Both the position numbers and the translations under genes were made by a program. The notes beneath the pieces are model-generated. The model worked only from the letters and a program-made list of their open reading frames with translations, did not search any database and was not told where the DNA came from. A stretch of 64,000 nt of DNA from Tranzscheliella williamsii. Its lineage: Eukaryota; Basidiomycota; Ustilaginomycetes; Ustilaginales; Ustilaginaceae. Positions 10,761-21,341 of this stretch are shown one piece after another. The DNA lies in the NCBI GenBank assembly GCA_023212725.1, contig JALBYF010000025.1, positions 124,001-188,000 of the forward strand, given 5' to 3'. Numbering within the stretch: the stretch's first letter is position 1; each line of letters opens with the position of its first letter.

Positions 10761-13700
10761 TCAGCCCTTCCAATCGAAGCGGATTTCGCCGGTCTCGAGG
10801 AGGGGGTCTTCGTCATCGATGTCGATGTCGTCGTCTTCCGCGGTGGTGGCGGGGTGTTTGCGGGGGTTATGGTTGTCAGTGGGGTCGAGGTCGTCCTCGG
10901 ATGGGCGGCGGGGGTTGGCGGGGGGAGTGTCGGCGAGGGATGCCGAGCTGCGGCGGCTGGGGGAGGCGTGGCCGAAGGAGGAGACGTCGTCGTCGTGGTC
11001 GGGACCGTCGCTGTCGTAGAATTCCTCCTGGCCCTCGTCCTCGGACTCGGGCTCGGCGGAGATGACGGGGCCGACAAGTGGGGATGTGGCGCGTGCGTTG
11101 GCGCCGCGCGAGGGGTCGTCCGGCGATGCAGCGCGCCGCCGCCACGGCGCGGTCCACGACGAACTGCCCGTCCCCGCTCCCTCCGCCTCGGCCCCGCGCA
11201 TCACCGCCGGCTCCGCAGACGTCGCCCGCTGCACCCGCTCCCGCACCTCCGCCACCTCCCCCCCCACCGTCGCCACATGCTCCGGCTTGCCCACCCCGCC
11301 CGTCCCCACCGCCACCGTCGCGCCCGACCCCTTTCGCGACAGCCCAAGCGACCCCAACCCAAAGCGCGACAGCCGCCCCGGCTTCTCCTCCCCCCCGCCA
11401 CCGCCCCCACCCACCCCGCTTCCACCACCACCACCCCCAACACTCTCGCTCGTCCCCGACCGCACCGACCGCAGGCTCCGACCCGACCGTGCAGACAAGG
11501 CAGGTGACACCGGCGGCGTCCCCAAAAGCTCGTCGTCCGGCGGAAGGTCAACCTCGACAATCGAAGGCCGCCAGTAGTTAAAGTCGTTGTACTCTGGCTT
11601 CCGCGGCTCCTGCTCTTCTTTGGCCGTGATCGGCGGGAACATCTGGTCCACCAGATCCGTCATATGGATGTAGGAAGACTTGTAGCCGGCAAGCTCGAGC
11701 AGCTCCAGCTTGACCTCCCCATTCGTATCAATGGTGAAGATTCTCGAGGACGGGATGTTGACGCTCCGATAGGACAAGGCATCCGTGATCCGGTTGCCAA
11801 ATCCAGCATAGAAAGGTGTCGGATGCTGTTCTTCTCGCTTCGGCTGTGTAGCAGCGCTCAAAGTGGGTATGGACGCGGACGACGGGCTGGCCGACAATGG
11901 CGACAGGGTGCCAGAGCGCACGCTCGCCGTGTCGGGCACGCTTGCTCCCTCTGCAGGGGCAACGGGAGCGGCAGTGGCACCTTCCGCGCCGGGAGCGTCA
12001 AGCGCCATAGCAAAAGCCTCGGCCGGATCGATCACATCGGCACCGGGTTCCTTGATGTTGCCTCCCGGCTGCGATCCGGCCGTTCTAGGATCGCTTCCGA
12101 ACAGTCGGGCAATGTCTCGCAGACAAGCCATCTTGAACACCTCGGGCTTTCGAAGGATAACTTCTCGGTGCAGACTGGCGATCAGCCGATCAGGCGACAT
12201 GATCACCGGTCCATCAGGTAGCTGATAGCCTTTCTGTCGAATGCCTTTGAGATAGTCACGTGTCGAGTCGGCCTGCCCAATGGCCCTGGAGGTGAGGTAC
12301 ATGATGCGATAGCCATTCCGGGCTATGTCGGTGTAGAGCTTGGCAACGCCAAGATGCGTCCAGTCTCGGCCGATCATGGTAAACACGTGTCCCAGAGCGT
12401 CCGACTTGGTGATCGTGCCGTCGATATCCGAGACGACAATCTTGTGACTCGACTCCCAAAGAAAGATACGCGCAGAGCACGTGGCGACCCCAGAGTAGGA
12501 AGAGGTGACAGAGAAGGTGATGTTGTTCGCCCCCTTGCTTAAATTCAGAGACTTGAGCTGGTCAGAAGACAGTCGGAGCGTCTTGGCATATGTTTTGTTG
12601 CCCTTAGCCAATGTTTTGGATGCCTCTGTCGCCGCACTGGCCGCAGCTTCTTCGGCTTCCGCAAGCTTCTTCGACGCCGAAGCCTCTGCCTCAAGGACCG
12701 AATCGGTGTTCGAGCGTTCGAGGGTAGTATTTGCCTTGGGCAAAGTCAATTTGGACGGCGCAGAGGCAGCGGATTCTTGCTCTTGATCTTGGGCCTCGCT
12801 GGCTTGCTTCAGGTCAGGAATGCTCTTGCTTCTCCTTTTCCACCACCGTGACCAGTAGCTGGCCCGTGAAGAGGGCGCGATGGTGCTTACTTGGTTACTG
12901 TCGCTGTCTGGCGAAGCGACACTGGAAAGGGTACGCCTGTACAGGGAAAGGGTGGCCAAGACCGCCGAAGCATTCTCCCAGGTCAAGAAACGATCATGGT
13001 ATCGGATAACAAGGCGCTCATCATTGACAACCTCGCCGTCGTGAACAAATCGCTGGAAAGAGACTCGGTTTTCGTGGAAGCTGTACTCGTCAGCCTCAGG
13101 GTCTTCTCCGAAGCTCTCGTTGTAGCAGAGACTGAGCTCAAACGAGTGAGAAGAGTCTTCGAGTTCCAGGTGAAAAGTGTAGGGCTCAGAGTCAGAGCTG
13201 GAGAGCTTGCCCGCAACCTCGCCCTCGTCCGTGTGTCGACGCAATGCCTCGAGGGCTTCCGCCTCTGACGATCGCGCAGCATCGTAGCCATCTACACTGA
13301 CAAAACGAGTTCTTCGGCGAGCAGTGGGACGACCCGTTGGTGTGGAGGCAGCAGACTTGAGGGGTGGGTCAGCCCACTGCCACCGAGCATTGCTTGACAG
13401 GCCGAGATGAGCAGAACTGGTGTCTTCCAGGAAGCTGGGGAGAGCGTCATCGTTAGGTAACTTGAGGTCTTGCAGGCTGGGTACAATTTGGGAGACAGAG
13501 TAGGACGACGCCAGGCCTGCAGTGGAACTTTCCACAGAGTTGCGACCAGATGCGATCCTGGATCGAGGCACTTCGGCTTCTGTATCTGACAGAGAAAATT
13601 CACCAACGTGTCGCGAGACCTTACGTCTCTTCCCAGCCTCTACCGACTTTGGATCGGTTTTTCGATTCGAGAGGGAGGAATGGCGCCGAAGTGTGGCGCT

Positions 13701-15767
13701 GGGATGTTCTTCCACCTTGGCTTGAGCCCTTGCTCGACTAGTGAATTCGAGTTGCTCGCTGGCCCGGTTCATGCGAGCCAACTTGGCCAGATCTCTCGAA
13801 AGTTCGATCTGATCCTGAAAGCCGCTTTTGGAGGTTTCCGCAAAGCGGCCAATGTCGTCGGTGGAAGGAAAAGACGCTAGATTGGTATCAGCGCTGTCAT
13901 CCAAACTTTCGCGGCGTATGGCGTGGTCTCGAGACTGTGAGTGCGATGAGCGCCGCGCGCGGTAGTCGGCTGAAAAGCTGGAACGGTGCGATCGAGTTGC
14001 GGAGCCTGAACGTAGCGAGGCGGTGGAGGCGCTAGGCAGCGAGACCTTGTGCTGGTGACCGGGCCCGTTCAGTTTTTCGGGATGCCCTTGCCGGCCCTTG
14101 CCTCCATGGCGCCGGCCAAGAGGCATCTCATCAGCAAGACGATGGCCCTCCTGATACGCAAATTCTTCGCCATCGGCAGTCATCTTGTACCCGTCCATAT
14201 CTAGCATGTACTGATGAGCTTCTTTTCTTTCCTTGACCTTGGAAGGCGTGCTGAGTTGGTCCCTCTCTTGCTCATTCTCGTCGGCATAGTCATCATCAAC
14301 AGCCGTCTGATCATCGTCATCGCCATCCTGGACAGAGGCTTCCCTGCGCTGTTCCTCTTGGCTACGTCTTTGCTGGCGCTGCTCGTACCTGTGAATATGG
14401 GTGGAGGCATCCGTCAGAGCGGGGTCGATGGTTCGGCCTTCGGTGCCGATGGCTACCGGCGCAAGACGTTTGCCGCCAAGGTATTGCGAATGGTGGATGG
14501 AGTCGACCGGTACGGTGTTGGATTTAGCTGGTTGGTTCGAGGGTGATCCGAACGGGGCGGGATAGGCCTCCTCAGCGGGGTCCATGTCGACGACACTGCC
14601 ATCTTCGCGATCGGTTTGAAGTTCGTCCTCGACGACTTGAAGGGCTCGATCCCTGAGGTCCCTTTCTAGACGTTGCGTGGGGTTGGAGGGTTCATTTCCG
14701 GACTGTGGCGCAAACTCCTGCTTTTCTTGCCGCTCCTGACCGATAGGATCTGCTTGTTGGGGCTCGTATCTATGGGCATCTTTGTGGCCTTGGTCGACTC
14801 GCGTACCAGTCATTGCATCGATGCCTTGTTCGCCGTCTGATGTCTCCGCTGGCCTGTCAGGTCGGGTGATGTTCCCACCCATCACTGCTCGACTTGCGGC
14901 ACCGATGACGCCGCTAGCCTTGGAAGCAGCGGAGCCGACTTTGATGAGAAGGGAATCAGAGCCGGCAACAGCTCCAGAACCTGTCTTGGTCGAGTCTTGA
15001 GGAACGTCTAGATCGCCCGCAACCGCATGGTTGGACATTACGTCGCGCTGGTTCTCACCAAGCCGAACCTTGCTGATGCGGTCGTATGGCTCCATCAATT
15101 CTGAAGCAAGGGCCGGGTTGGTGTCGTCGGTAGCAGAGGCTGTTGTGGTTGTTAGTGAGCTAGCAGATGGTTGGCCTTGTTCGTTGAAAGTGCTAGGAAG
15201 CGCGTCGTCGTCGAGGGCACTGCGAGATTCGCCGAGATCGAGAGGTTCAACGTCGAAAACCTTGTCGTCGCCCATGTCTTGTTGTGGTTCTTCGTCCGCA
15301 AAGGTGAGGGGGCTCGCTGCGGCAGAAAGGATAGGGCTGGTGACAAGATCGGCAGGGATGTTGTTACGTTGGTCCTCATCATCGATCTCGAGGACAAAGA
15401 AAGCTTCGCCTGAGTCGCCGACCTTCATGGCAAAAGGGAGCGGTTCAGACGAGTTGTTGAGGTGGAGCGTCACTTTCCTCTCGCCGGGCCGGAGTACGCT
15501 CATCTTGCCGAACCGAACGTGGAACGGCGTACTGGCCAGCTCGGTAGTTTGGCGTTTCACTTTCTTGTACTTGCGCTCCGCTTCGGGGATGGCATCGCGA
15601 TCACTTTCGGGAATTACATTGCCTTGACCGTCCACCTGAACGTCCTCCTCGACCTCCACCCTCCGTTCGACAACGATGACATCGATGGCGCCGCTGAGCG
15701 TAGCTGGGTTGATGTTGGGTGTGATGGTGTTGTAGACGGTAGATACTAGCTTGCCCACGTACTGCAT
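10761..15767 (-). CDS. PAH1: Lipin-type phosphatidate phosphatase Pah1/Smp2
   Basis: Uninterrupted 1,668-codon frame from ATG 15767. Pah1 is a Mg-dependent enzyme that dephosphorylates phosphatidic acid to diacylglycerol and so sets the balance between storage lipid and membrane synthesis; it shuttles between cytosol and nuclear/ER membrane. Seen: the N-terminal lipin domain (MQYVGKLVSTVYNTI, then FHVRFGKMSVLRPGE), a very long Ser/Asp-rich middle, and the C-terminal haloacid-dehalogenase catalytic domain with the DIDGT motif at residues 1114-1118 (Asp1114 and Asp1116 being the catalytic pair). This is followed by SDALGHV, TSRAIGQADSTRDYL and GNRITDALSYRSV. The extreme C terminus is acidic and ends near FDWKG, like the tryptophan-containing acidic tail of yeast Pah1. 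It is about twice the length of yeast Pah1 (862). Confidence 0.93.
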   Translation of the reverse strand: MQYVGKLVSTVYNTITPNINPATLSGAIDVIVVERRVEVEEDVQVDGQGNVIPESDRDAIPEAERKYKKVKRQTTELASTPFHVRFGKMSVLRPGERKVTLHLNNSSEPLPFAMKVGDSGEAFFVLEIDDEDQRNNIPADLVTSPILSAAASPLTFADEEPQQDMGDDKVFDVEPLDLGESRSALDDDALPSTFNEQGQPSASSLTTTTASATDDTNPALASELMEPYDRISKVRLGENQRDVMSNHAVAGDLDVPQDSTKTGSGAVAGSDSLLIKVGSAASKASGVIGAASRAVMGGNITRPDRPAETSDGEQGIDAMTGTRVDQGHKDAHRYEPQQADPIGQERQEKQEFAPQSGNEPSNPTQRLERDLRDRALQVVEDELQTDREDGSVVDMDPAEEAYPAPFGSPSNQPAKSNTVPVDSIHHSQYLGGKRLAPVAIGTEGRTIDPALTDASTHIHRYEQRQQRRSQEEQRREASVQDGDDDDQTAVDDDYADENEQERDQLSTPSKVKERKEAHQYMLDMDGYKMTADGEEFAYQEGHRLADEMPLGRRHGGKGRQGHPEKLNGPGHQHKVSLPSASTASLRSGSATRSHRSSFSADYRARRSSHSQSRDHAIRRESLDDSADTNLASFPSTDDIGRFAETSKSGFQDQIELSRDLAKLARMNRASEQLEFTSRARAQAKVEEHPSATLRRHSSLSNRKTDPKSVEAGKRRKVSRHVGEFSLSDTEAEVPRSRIASGRNSVESSTAGLASSYSVSQIVPSLQDLKLPNDDALPSFLEDTSSAHLGLSSNARWQWADPPLKSAASTPTGRPTARRRTRFVSVDGYDAARSSEAEALEALRRHTDEGEVAGKLSSSDSEPYTFHLELEDSSHSFELSLCYNESFGEDPEADEYSFHENRVSFQRFVHDGEVVNDERLVIRYHDRFLTWENASAVLATLSLYRRTLSSVASPDSDSNQVSTIAPSSRASYWSRWWKRRSKSIPDLKQASEAQDQEQESAASAPSKLTLPKANTTLERSNTDSVLEAEASASKKLAEAEEAAASAATEASKTLAKGNKTYAKTLRLSSDQLKSLNLSKGANNITFSVTSSYSGVATCSARIFLWESSHKIVVSDIDGTITKSDALGHVFTMIGRDWTHLGVAKLYTDIARNGYRIMYLTSRAIGQADSTRDYLKGIRQKGYQLPDGPVIMSPDRLIASLHREVILRKPEVFKMACLRDIARLFGSDPRTAGSQPGGNIKEPGADVIDPAEAFAMALDAPGAEGATAAPVAPAEGASVPDTASVRSGTLSPLSASPSSASIPTLSAATQPKREEQHPTPFYAGFGNRITDALSYRSVNIPSSRIFTIDTNGEVKLELLELAGYKSSYIHMTDLVDQMFPPITAKEEQEPRKPEYNDFNYWRPSIVEVDLPPDDELLGTPPVSPALSARSGRSLRSVRSGTSESVGGGGGGSGVGGGGGGGEEKPGRLSRFGLGSLGLSRKGSGATVAVGTGGVGKPEHVATVGGEVAEVRERVQRATSAEPAVMRGAEAEGAGTGSSSWTAPWRRRAASPDDPSRGANARATSPLVGPVISAEPESEDEGQEEFYDSDGPDHDDDVSSFGHASPSRRSSASLADTPPANPRRPSEDDLDPTDNHNPRKHPATTAEDDDIDIDDEDPLLETGEIRFDWKG

Positions 15768-17143
15768 TGTGGCAGAAGCGTTGCTCTTGGAGCTGTCTCA
15801 CCTTCCTAGCCAGAGATGGTTTCAAACACAGGGCGGGTAGGCCACTGTAACAAGCTAGACTGTCACCATTGGCAGGTGCTGCTCAACAGACGTCGAGGTA
15901 ATGGCGGGCGAAAGTGCCGGCCTTGCGTGAGCACCAAAGACGGAGCTTGCTGAGGGTCTTGATAAAGAAAGCGTAGTATGGGGCTAGCGATGATGGTGCG
16001 GCGGAAGGGGAGGCTCGGTGAGCAGGGACGGGAGGTAGGAGAGCGAATGGAGCGAGACTACGAGGAGCAAGCTAAGCGGAACGAGCCGACGGACCATTCA
16101 CATTTGTGATTGATTGTTGGCTCATCAATCGCAAATGGCGCGGATATCCCGTCCGTGCGTGGGCCGGATCGGCACTGGCCGACTCCACTCACAGTCACAG
16201 TCACAGCCACAGTATAACATCAATTTTGACTTTCGGAGTCATATGTGGACAGGGAAACATGTCAGTCGCATAGCGTCTAATCACAAGAGGCTTCCACGGT
16301 GTTTGGGAAGAGTAGAGGTCGGAGCTAAAAGTCCCACACATAGGCTGTTCCGATCTGTGTGGTCTGAGTCTGTGATTGTAATCACTACTCACGCTGTGAC
16401 TGTGGATGTGATGTGATTATATGTGATTCACGAGGTATAATCCCAATCTCGGATTTGTGGAGGTGGGCGAGGCGACTTCGGCACATCCCACGCAACGAGC
16501 CTTTTTATGGTCGGTCACTTGACCCCCACACAACTGTGACTCCTAACTACAGCTACTTTAGGCTCTTGCCCGTCCGAGGCAAGAGGCCACACCTATATCG
16601 AAAGCGTCACCAGCCGTGGTATCGTAGTCGGGGTGCATTCTGGCCATCATAGCGTCGATTATCGGCCCACACGGGTCAGATCAGAAAATACATAACTGTT
16701 GATTCTGCCCTGTTGAGCAAGTAGGACGATGCGAGACTGGGCTCTCTCGTTGGAACCGTTTGCCTCTCTCGATCTGAGGTGCAGAACCACCCGTCGGCGC
16801 ATCGACAGGCAGCCACCCGTCTTCAACGAGCACGAGACCGACACTCCTTACTGAGATGACCGTATCGATGACCCGCGTTTTTGTCTTGTGAGAGACTCGT
16901 AACTTAACAGTAGCTGTCCTTGCTCTATTCGCGCGGAAGAATGACCACGGAAGCCCGCTCGTCATCCACCGGATGCGAAATCGGGCATTGGTGTAGTTTA
17001 TCCACGGGACCGGGTCGATTAGCGCTTGGGACCGAAGATGCGGCGTGGCTGTCATCCCCACGCTCCAGGAGACACAGTCGTTGTGACGACCAGTCGACTC
17101 CCACCCTAATCAGTTCTGAACACAGAGTCAGTAGTAGAGAAGG
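15768..17143. other. Divergent intergenic region with CACAGT repeats
   Basis: 1.38 kb between the divergent lipin and nitrilase-like genes. It contains short iterated CACAGT/CAGTCA units around 16188-16213 and a complementary stretch around 16390-16420. GC is lower than in the genes. No supportable coding frame was found. Confidence 0.45.
16196..16404. repeat. 12-bp inverted repeat, 185-nt spacer
   Basis: CACAGTCACAGC at 16196-16207 is the exact reverse complement of GCTGTGACTGTG at 16393-16404. Both arms sit inside short iterated runs, so the complementarity may just reflect local low complexity rather than a functional hairpin. Confidence 0.4.
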
Positions 17144-18472
17144 ATGAGCGGCCGAGCTATTGCGCTGCTAGGACAGCTGTCCTCCGAATTCCCTCACCCA
17201 GCGTCGTTGATCAAGCCACAACCCTTTCAAACGTCACAGGGCGAGACAAAGGACCCTCTGCTTCACGTAGCTGTGGCGCAAGTACTGCCAGATGAGTCCG
17301 GCCTCCATGGCGCTGGCTCGCAGTCAGACGCTCCATCAGGCTCTGCTGCCGGCTTGGAGAAGCTTGAGCGGTGGGCGTCCGAAGCGGCCAAGCAAGGCGC
17401 CGACGTCGTCGTCTTCCCAGAGTACTTCCTGAGCGGCGCAACCCACGAGCTATGGAATCGCGTCCGCGAGGCCCAGACCAACGGGCCAGCGGTGCCGTCG
17501 GATCAAGATGAAGGCGATGACATGAGCGAGCAAGGCAGCGGCAAGCACACTGGGGCCGAAGAAAAAGCGTGGATCCAGGTGGTCATCCAGGTGGCCACCA
17601 AGTACGACATCGATATCGTGGCCGGCACGGTGGTGGAGCTCGGCACCCAGCCGCATGCCGAGCTACTTTCCGAGCATCCTGTCTATTCGGTTTCCGGCGA
17701 ACGCAGCGATCACTTGCCCCACCGGATGCCGAAGAAGGCCGCTACCGGGGAAGAGACCGAGGACGGCCTGTACAACACCTCCTATTACGTCTCGCGGCAT
17801 GGGCGCGTGCTTCACCGGTACACCAAGCAGAATCTCTGGCATCCCGAGCGGGAGACGCTCGCGCACTCTCGGCAGGAGAGCCATGCGGAGCAACATCGGA
17901 ATGCGACGTTCACCATTACGACCAAGCGGGGCACGCGGCTGCGCGCCGGTATGGCGATCTGTTGGGATCTGGCGTGGTATTCGCGGTTTCATCAGATGGT
18001 TTCGCCGCCGTTTGGCGCGGCGGTGGTGTCGGATCTGGATTGCGATGCGCAGGCGCGCGGGCCAGATGTGGTCTTTGCGCCCACCTGCTGGTATGCGTCC
18101 GACGGCGGCGCGCGCGCGCTGCTCTGGAACGGCGTGGGCGAGGCCGAGATGCTCGACACGCTTTGCCGCGCGCGCGCCGTCGAGCTCGAGTGCATCCTCG
18201 TCATGTGCAATGTCTCCGGCCCGGTCGTCTCCGCTGCTGCCATCGAGGCCCTCCAACACCGCCTCCAGCAGCACCCTGCGGTAGAGGACGCCGAGTTGCC
18301 CCTCGTCGGCCTCGGCCGCAGCTGCATCTGCGCACCCTTCCTCAACACAGTCGCCCAGATCCCCGATGCGCACGAGGCGCTCCTCCTCCAGTCCATCGAC
18401 CTCAACCTCCTCCGCCACGCCCGCGAGACGTACAGAATGCGCTACGACCACGCCCTCCGCACCAAGCCTTAG
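17144..18472 (+). CDS. Nitrilase-superfamily carbon-nitrogen hydrolase
   Basis: Single exon of 442 codons. The three catalytic residues of the CN-hydrolase fold are all present: Glu93 in VVFPEYF, Lys228 in HRYTKQNLWHPER, and the nucleophile Cys273 in MAICWDLAWY. Such enzymes cleave nitriles, amides or carbamoyl groups and act in the cytosol. The Glu-to-Lys distance (135 residues) is longer than usual (about 70-80) because of a hydrophilic insertion around residues 110-210. The C-terminal part contains a second domain-like segment (EMLDTLCRARAVELECILVMCN) expected in the alpha-beta-beta-alpha sandwich. The substrate cannot be told from sequence; it does not look like Nit2, NTA1 or NAD synthetase. 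Convergent with KEX1, only 158 bp between stops. Confidence 0.85.
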   Translation: MSGRAIALLGQLSSEFPHPASLIKPQPFQTSQGETKDPLLHVAVAQVLPDESGLHGAGSQSDAPSGSAAGLEKLERWASEAAKQGADVVVFPEYFLSGATHELWNRVREAQTNGPAVPSDQDEGDDMSEQGSGKHTGAEEKAWIQVVIQVATKYDIDIVAGTVVELGTQPHAELLSEHPVYSVSGERSDHLPHRMPKKAATGEETEDGLYNTSYYVSRHGRVLHRYTKQNLWHPERETLAHSRQESHAEQHRNATFTITTKRGTRLRAGMAICWDLAWYSRFHQMVSPPFGAAVVSDLDCDAQARGPDVVFAPTCWYASDGGARALLWNGVGEAEMLDTLCRARAVELECILVMCNVSGPVVSAAAIEALQHRLQQHPAVEDAELPLVGLGRSCICAPFLNTVAQIPDAHEALLLQSIDLNLLRHARETYRMRYDHALRTKP

Positions 18473-18630
18473 CCGTGCCCCTGCCACAAACAGCATTGCA
18501 AGCGTGCGCTACGTAAAGCCTCTTCTGCCATCGCTATCCTCTCAGCGCAGCAGTACCAATGGCAAGGATGCTTCTCCCGCTTTTGCATTGAGCGCGCGTG
18601 GCGAGTGCGGTGCGATGCATGAATGTGTGG

Positions 18631-20565
18631 TCATGGCCGCGGAATGTCGCGGCGGGCGGGGGTGCTGCTGCGGCTGAGATCGTCGTCCTCGTCCTCGTCG
18701 CCGACGTCGAAGATGTGTTCCGAGTCGTCTTCGATGTCGTCGGGGGACTTGGCGACGAGGTGTTCTAGTTCGTGGTGACCGTCGACGGGGGTGGGGGCGT
18801 GGGGAGAGCGTGGGGAGAGGCGGAGGGCGCCGCCGCGGCCGGGGAGTGCGGAGCGGCGGCGCTTGCGGCGCATGCGGAGGAGGAGGACAGTGCCGATGGC
18901 CACAGCGAGGAGGAGGACAACGAGGGCGAGCGAGCCAGCGTCGTAGTAGGCGCGCCAGCGCGCCTCCTCGGCGACTTCCCCTTCGGTCTTGCCCGTGCCC
19001 GGGATGACCCGCGAGCCATCCTTACCCACCTCAGCCACCCCCCCGCCCCCACCGGTCACCAGCACCCGGTCCGGCTCACTGCCGACCCGCGACGGAATCA
19101 GCGCATTCGGCCCAGCCACCTTCATATAATCCACCCCCATGAACCGCACCATCATGTCGTGGCTCTCCACCGGCTTGTCCACACCCACCATGTGGCTCGC
19201 CCCCCGGATCCCCACGTAGCTCAGATTCCGCGCCGTCTGCCAACTCCCCGCCAGCACCCCATTGACATGCCACTCCTGCGCCGCATGGTCGCCGAACCCC
19301 TTGGACCCGCCCCAGACAAGGTTGCCTGCCGTGCGTTTGACTCCGATGGCGTTGCAGATCAGATCCTCCTCACCCGCGAACAGCAACACCCGCAGTCCGC
19401 TCTCGAGCAACTCCGGTAGCAGCGTCACCGACGCTGGCGAGGTTGTGTCGGTGCGCATGGCGCCGCCAACGTTGGAGTCGCACTCGATCCAGGCTTCCTT
19501 ATGCTTCTCATCGACGTGGAGGGCCTGGCGGACATCTGGCCGAGCCAGGTAGGTATACATGGCCGCCAAGGTGGGAGGCCAGTTCATGCCACAGGCTGGC
19601 GCCGTGTCGCTGAGACGGACATCATAGATGTTGATGCAGGTGAGCTTCTTGGAGTCAGGTGGTTTGGTCATGCTGGCAGCTATGATGGTTTGGAGGATCC
19701 TGTCGCATACGCTAAGCTCCCTCGGGCTGCCGGAAGACGCGGACAGGCGATTCAGCTCCACCTTGCACTCTTCCACAATGCGGTGAACGCGCTTGTACTC
19801 GTCCGACGAAGTCTTCCAGACGCCCTTGGCTACCATCGTTTCGAGTTCGGTACCGTACTGACTCTTGGGGTCGATAAAGCCATTGCCGATGGCGAGGCCC
19901 TTGAGCGCGACCGGCGGCTTACCGGACTTGAGGATGGCTTTGGCAGTGTAGGGGATGTACTGGCCGGCAAAGCTTTCTCCTGCTAGAAAGACCTCGACAC
20001 CGCTGCCCTGGCTTCCATACTTGATTTCCACCTCGTTAGCATACTCGGGGAACACTTGAATAAACTGGTTGAGGAAGTAGACCACTTCATCGGCAGCTTG
20101 CGTAAGCGAGGTGGCGTAGCCGTTGGTGTTGACATAGGAGAATCCAGTGCCGACAGGCTGGTCCAGGAAGAGAATGTCGGCATACTCGTTCCAGCTGGCG
20201 CCGTCCTTGACCCACACCAGGCCGCCTTTGCCGTCCATCCTCCAGGCTCCTACCTCCATCATGGCGCCATCGAAGGACGAGCAGCCGGGCCCTCCATTGA
20301 ACCAGATGATCAGCTTGCGCTTGGCGGGGACATGACGTGCTCGGAGGAGTAGGAAGAAGAGGTGGGCATCGTCCTTGGGTAGACTATCGGAAGGGGAGTG
20401 CGGCGGCCGGGCAGGCAGGTAGCCCGCCGACATCTGCAGCGGATGCGCAAGCGAGCTGGACGCTTCGCTGTGGAGATCGGGGAGGCCCGGTACGTGGAAG
20501 GACGAAGCAGCCGGGATCGGGATGCCGCGCTTGGCGAGCACCTCGCGCGGATCCACGAGCGGCAT
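18631..20565 (-). CDS. KEX1: Kex1-like serine carboxypeptidase (S10), membrane-anchored
   Basis: 644-codon frame. Kex1 is a trans-Golgi carboxypeptidase that trims C-terminal Lys/Arg left after Kex2 cleavage of pheromone and toxin precursors. Seen: FHVPGLPDL at residues 23-31, the oxyanion motif [10 protein letters not shown] (88-97), [11 protein letters not shown], the nucleophile Ser198 in [11 protein letters not shown], an Asp in [12 protein letters not shown] and His in IRGASHMV, completing the S10 triad. A single transmembrane helix ([21 protein letters not shown]) is followed by a basic then acidic cytoplasmic tail, as in Kex1. Oddity: the first ATG (20565) gives a hydrophilic N terminus with no signal peptide, so an upstream signal exon is probably missing from this model; I could not place it. 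Confidence 0.85.
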   Translation of the reverse strand: MPLVDPREVLAKRGIPIPAASSFHVPGLPDLHSEASSSLAHPLQMSAGYLPARPPHSPSDSLPKDDAHLFFLLLRARHVPAKRKLIIWFNGGPGCSSFDGAMMEVGAWRMDGKGGLVWVKDGASWNEYADILFLDQPVGTGFSYVNTNGYATSLTQAADEVVYFLNQFIQVFPEYANEVEIKYGSQGSGVEVFLAGESFAGQYIPYTAKAILKSGKPPVALKGLAIGNGFIDPKSQYGTELETMVAKGVWKTSSDEYKRVHRIVEECKVELNRLSASSGSPRELSVCDRILQTIIAASMTKPPDSKKLTCINIYDVRLSDTAPACGMNWPPTLAAMYTYLARPDVRQALHVDEKHKEAWIECDSNVGGAMRTDTTSPASVTLLPELLESGLRVLLFAGEEDLICNAIGVKRTAGNLVWGGSKGFGDHAAQEWHVNGVLAGSWQTARNLSYVGIRGASHMVGVDKPVESHDMMVRFMGVDYMKVAGPNALIPSRVGSEPDRVLVTGGGGGVAEVGKDGSRVIPGTGKTEGEVAEEARWRAYYDAGSLALVVLLLAVAIGTVLLLRMRRKRRRSALPGRGGALRLSPRSPHAPTPVDGHHELEHLVAKSPDDIEDDSEHIFDVGDEDEDDDLSRSSTPARRDIPRP

Positions 20566-21341
20566 AATGAAGACTTGCTATGTCGAACTAGGTCCAGAAA
20601 GTGTAGCTGTACACGCTATGATTAGCAATCCAGCCAAGGCCAGGCGGTGTCACAACAACAGTTGCAATTCCTATTCCTACCAATGAGCGTTCGTAGGCTG
20701 TGAACACGCTGAGAGCGGATAGCCTAATAGCCACACGGCTCGAGCTGGCCAGCTAAGGGTCGGGGGCCTTGGTGCTACAAGCACGATCGGAGAACGTCGT
20801 GTGTTACGGCGCACCGTTAGCAGCGGTAGGAAGAAAAGAAGGATGACGGGGCGGAAGGGGAGAAACGACGGCCGGGGCGAGATGATGGGCAGGAAGCACA
20901 AGCGATCGGATGAGGGGCAGGGCGAGGGTTCATCTGCGAGTGGCCTTCCGCGTTATGGCAGTCAGGAAGTGAGTGCTGTAATGAGCGTGCGTTTGCCTTA
21001 CATGCGGCTTCCATGTCTGAGCTGTCAACTCCGGCCAACACGAAAAGCGCGAAGACGCAGCGATATGTGTGATTCTTGTTAAATCGGAGATGAGGGTGGC
21101 CATGTTAAACCGCAGATGAGGGTGGCCATGTTAAACCGCAGATGAGGGCGAGTGCGAGGTGCGCGTCCGTTCTATCCTCCCACCCGTCTTCCTCCTCTTG
21201 TTGCTCACTCGGTCTCGGCTTGGCTCCTATCACGGCTGGCTCTTAGTAGCTGGAGAAGCTTAGCTCGGCGTCGTAGAATGCAGCGATGGGGTCGGGGCAG
21301 CGTCGCATCTGCTCGGTCAGGAAAGCCTTGGAACGAGCAGG
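20566..21341. other. Divergent intergenic region, KEX1 / SNAPC4-like
   Basis: 776 bp between divergent genes. It should hold the missing KEX1 signal-peptide exon if there is one; a hydrophobic but ATG-less reading frame occurs on the minus strand near 20810-20900. It also holds a 26-bp tandem repeat at 21089-21148, listed separately. Confidence 0.4.
21089..21148. repeat. 26-bp tandem repeat, 2.3 copies
   Basis: Two exact 26-nt copies at 21089-21114 and 21115-21140, each beginning GATGAGGGTGG and ending TTAAACCGCA, followed by the first 8 nt of a third copy. A diverged partial copy of the end (TTAAATCGGA) precedes the array. It lies about 200 bp upstream of the SNAPC4-like start codon. Confidence 0.85.
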
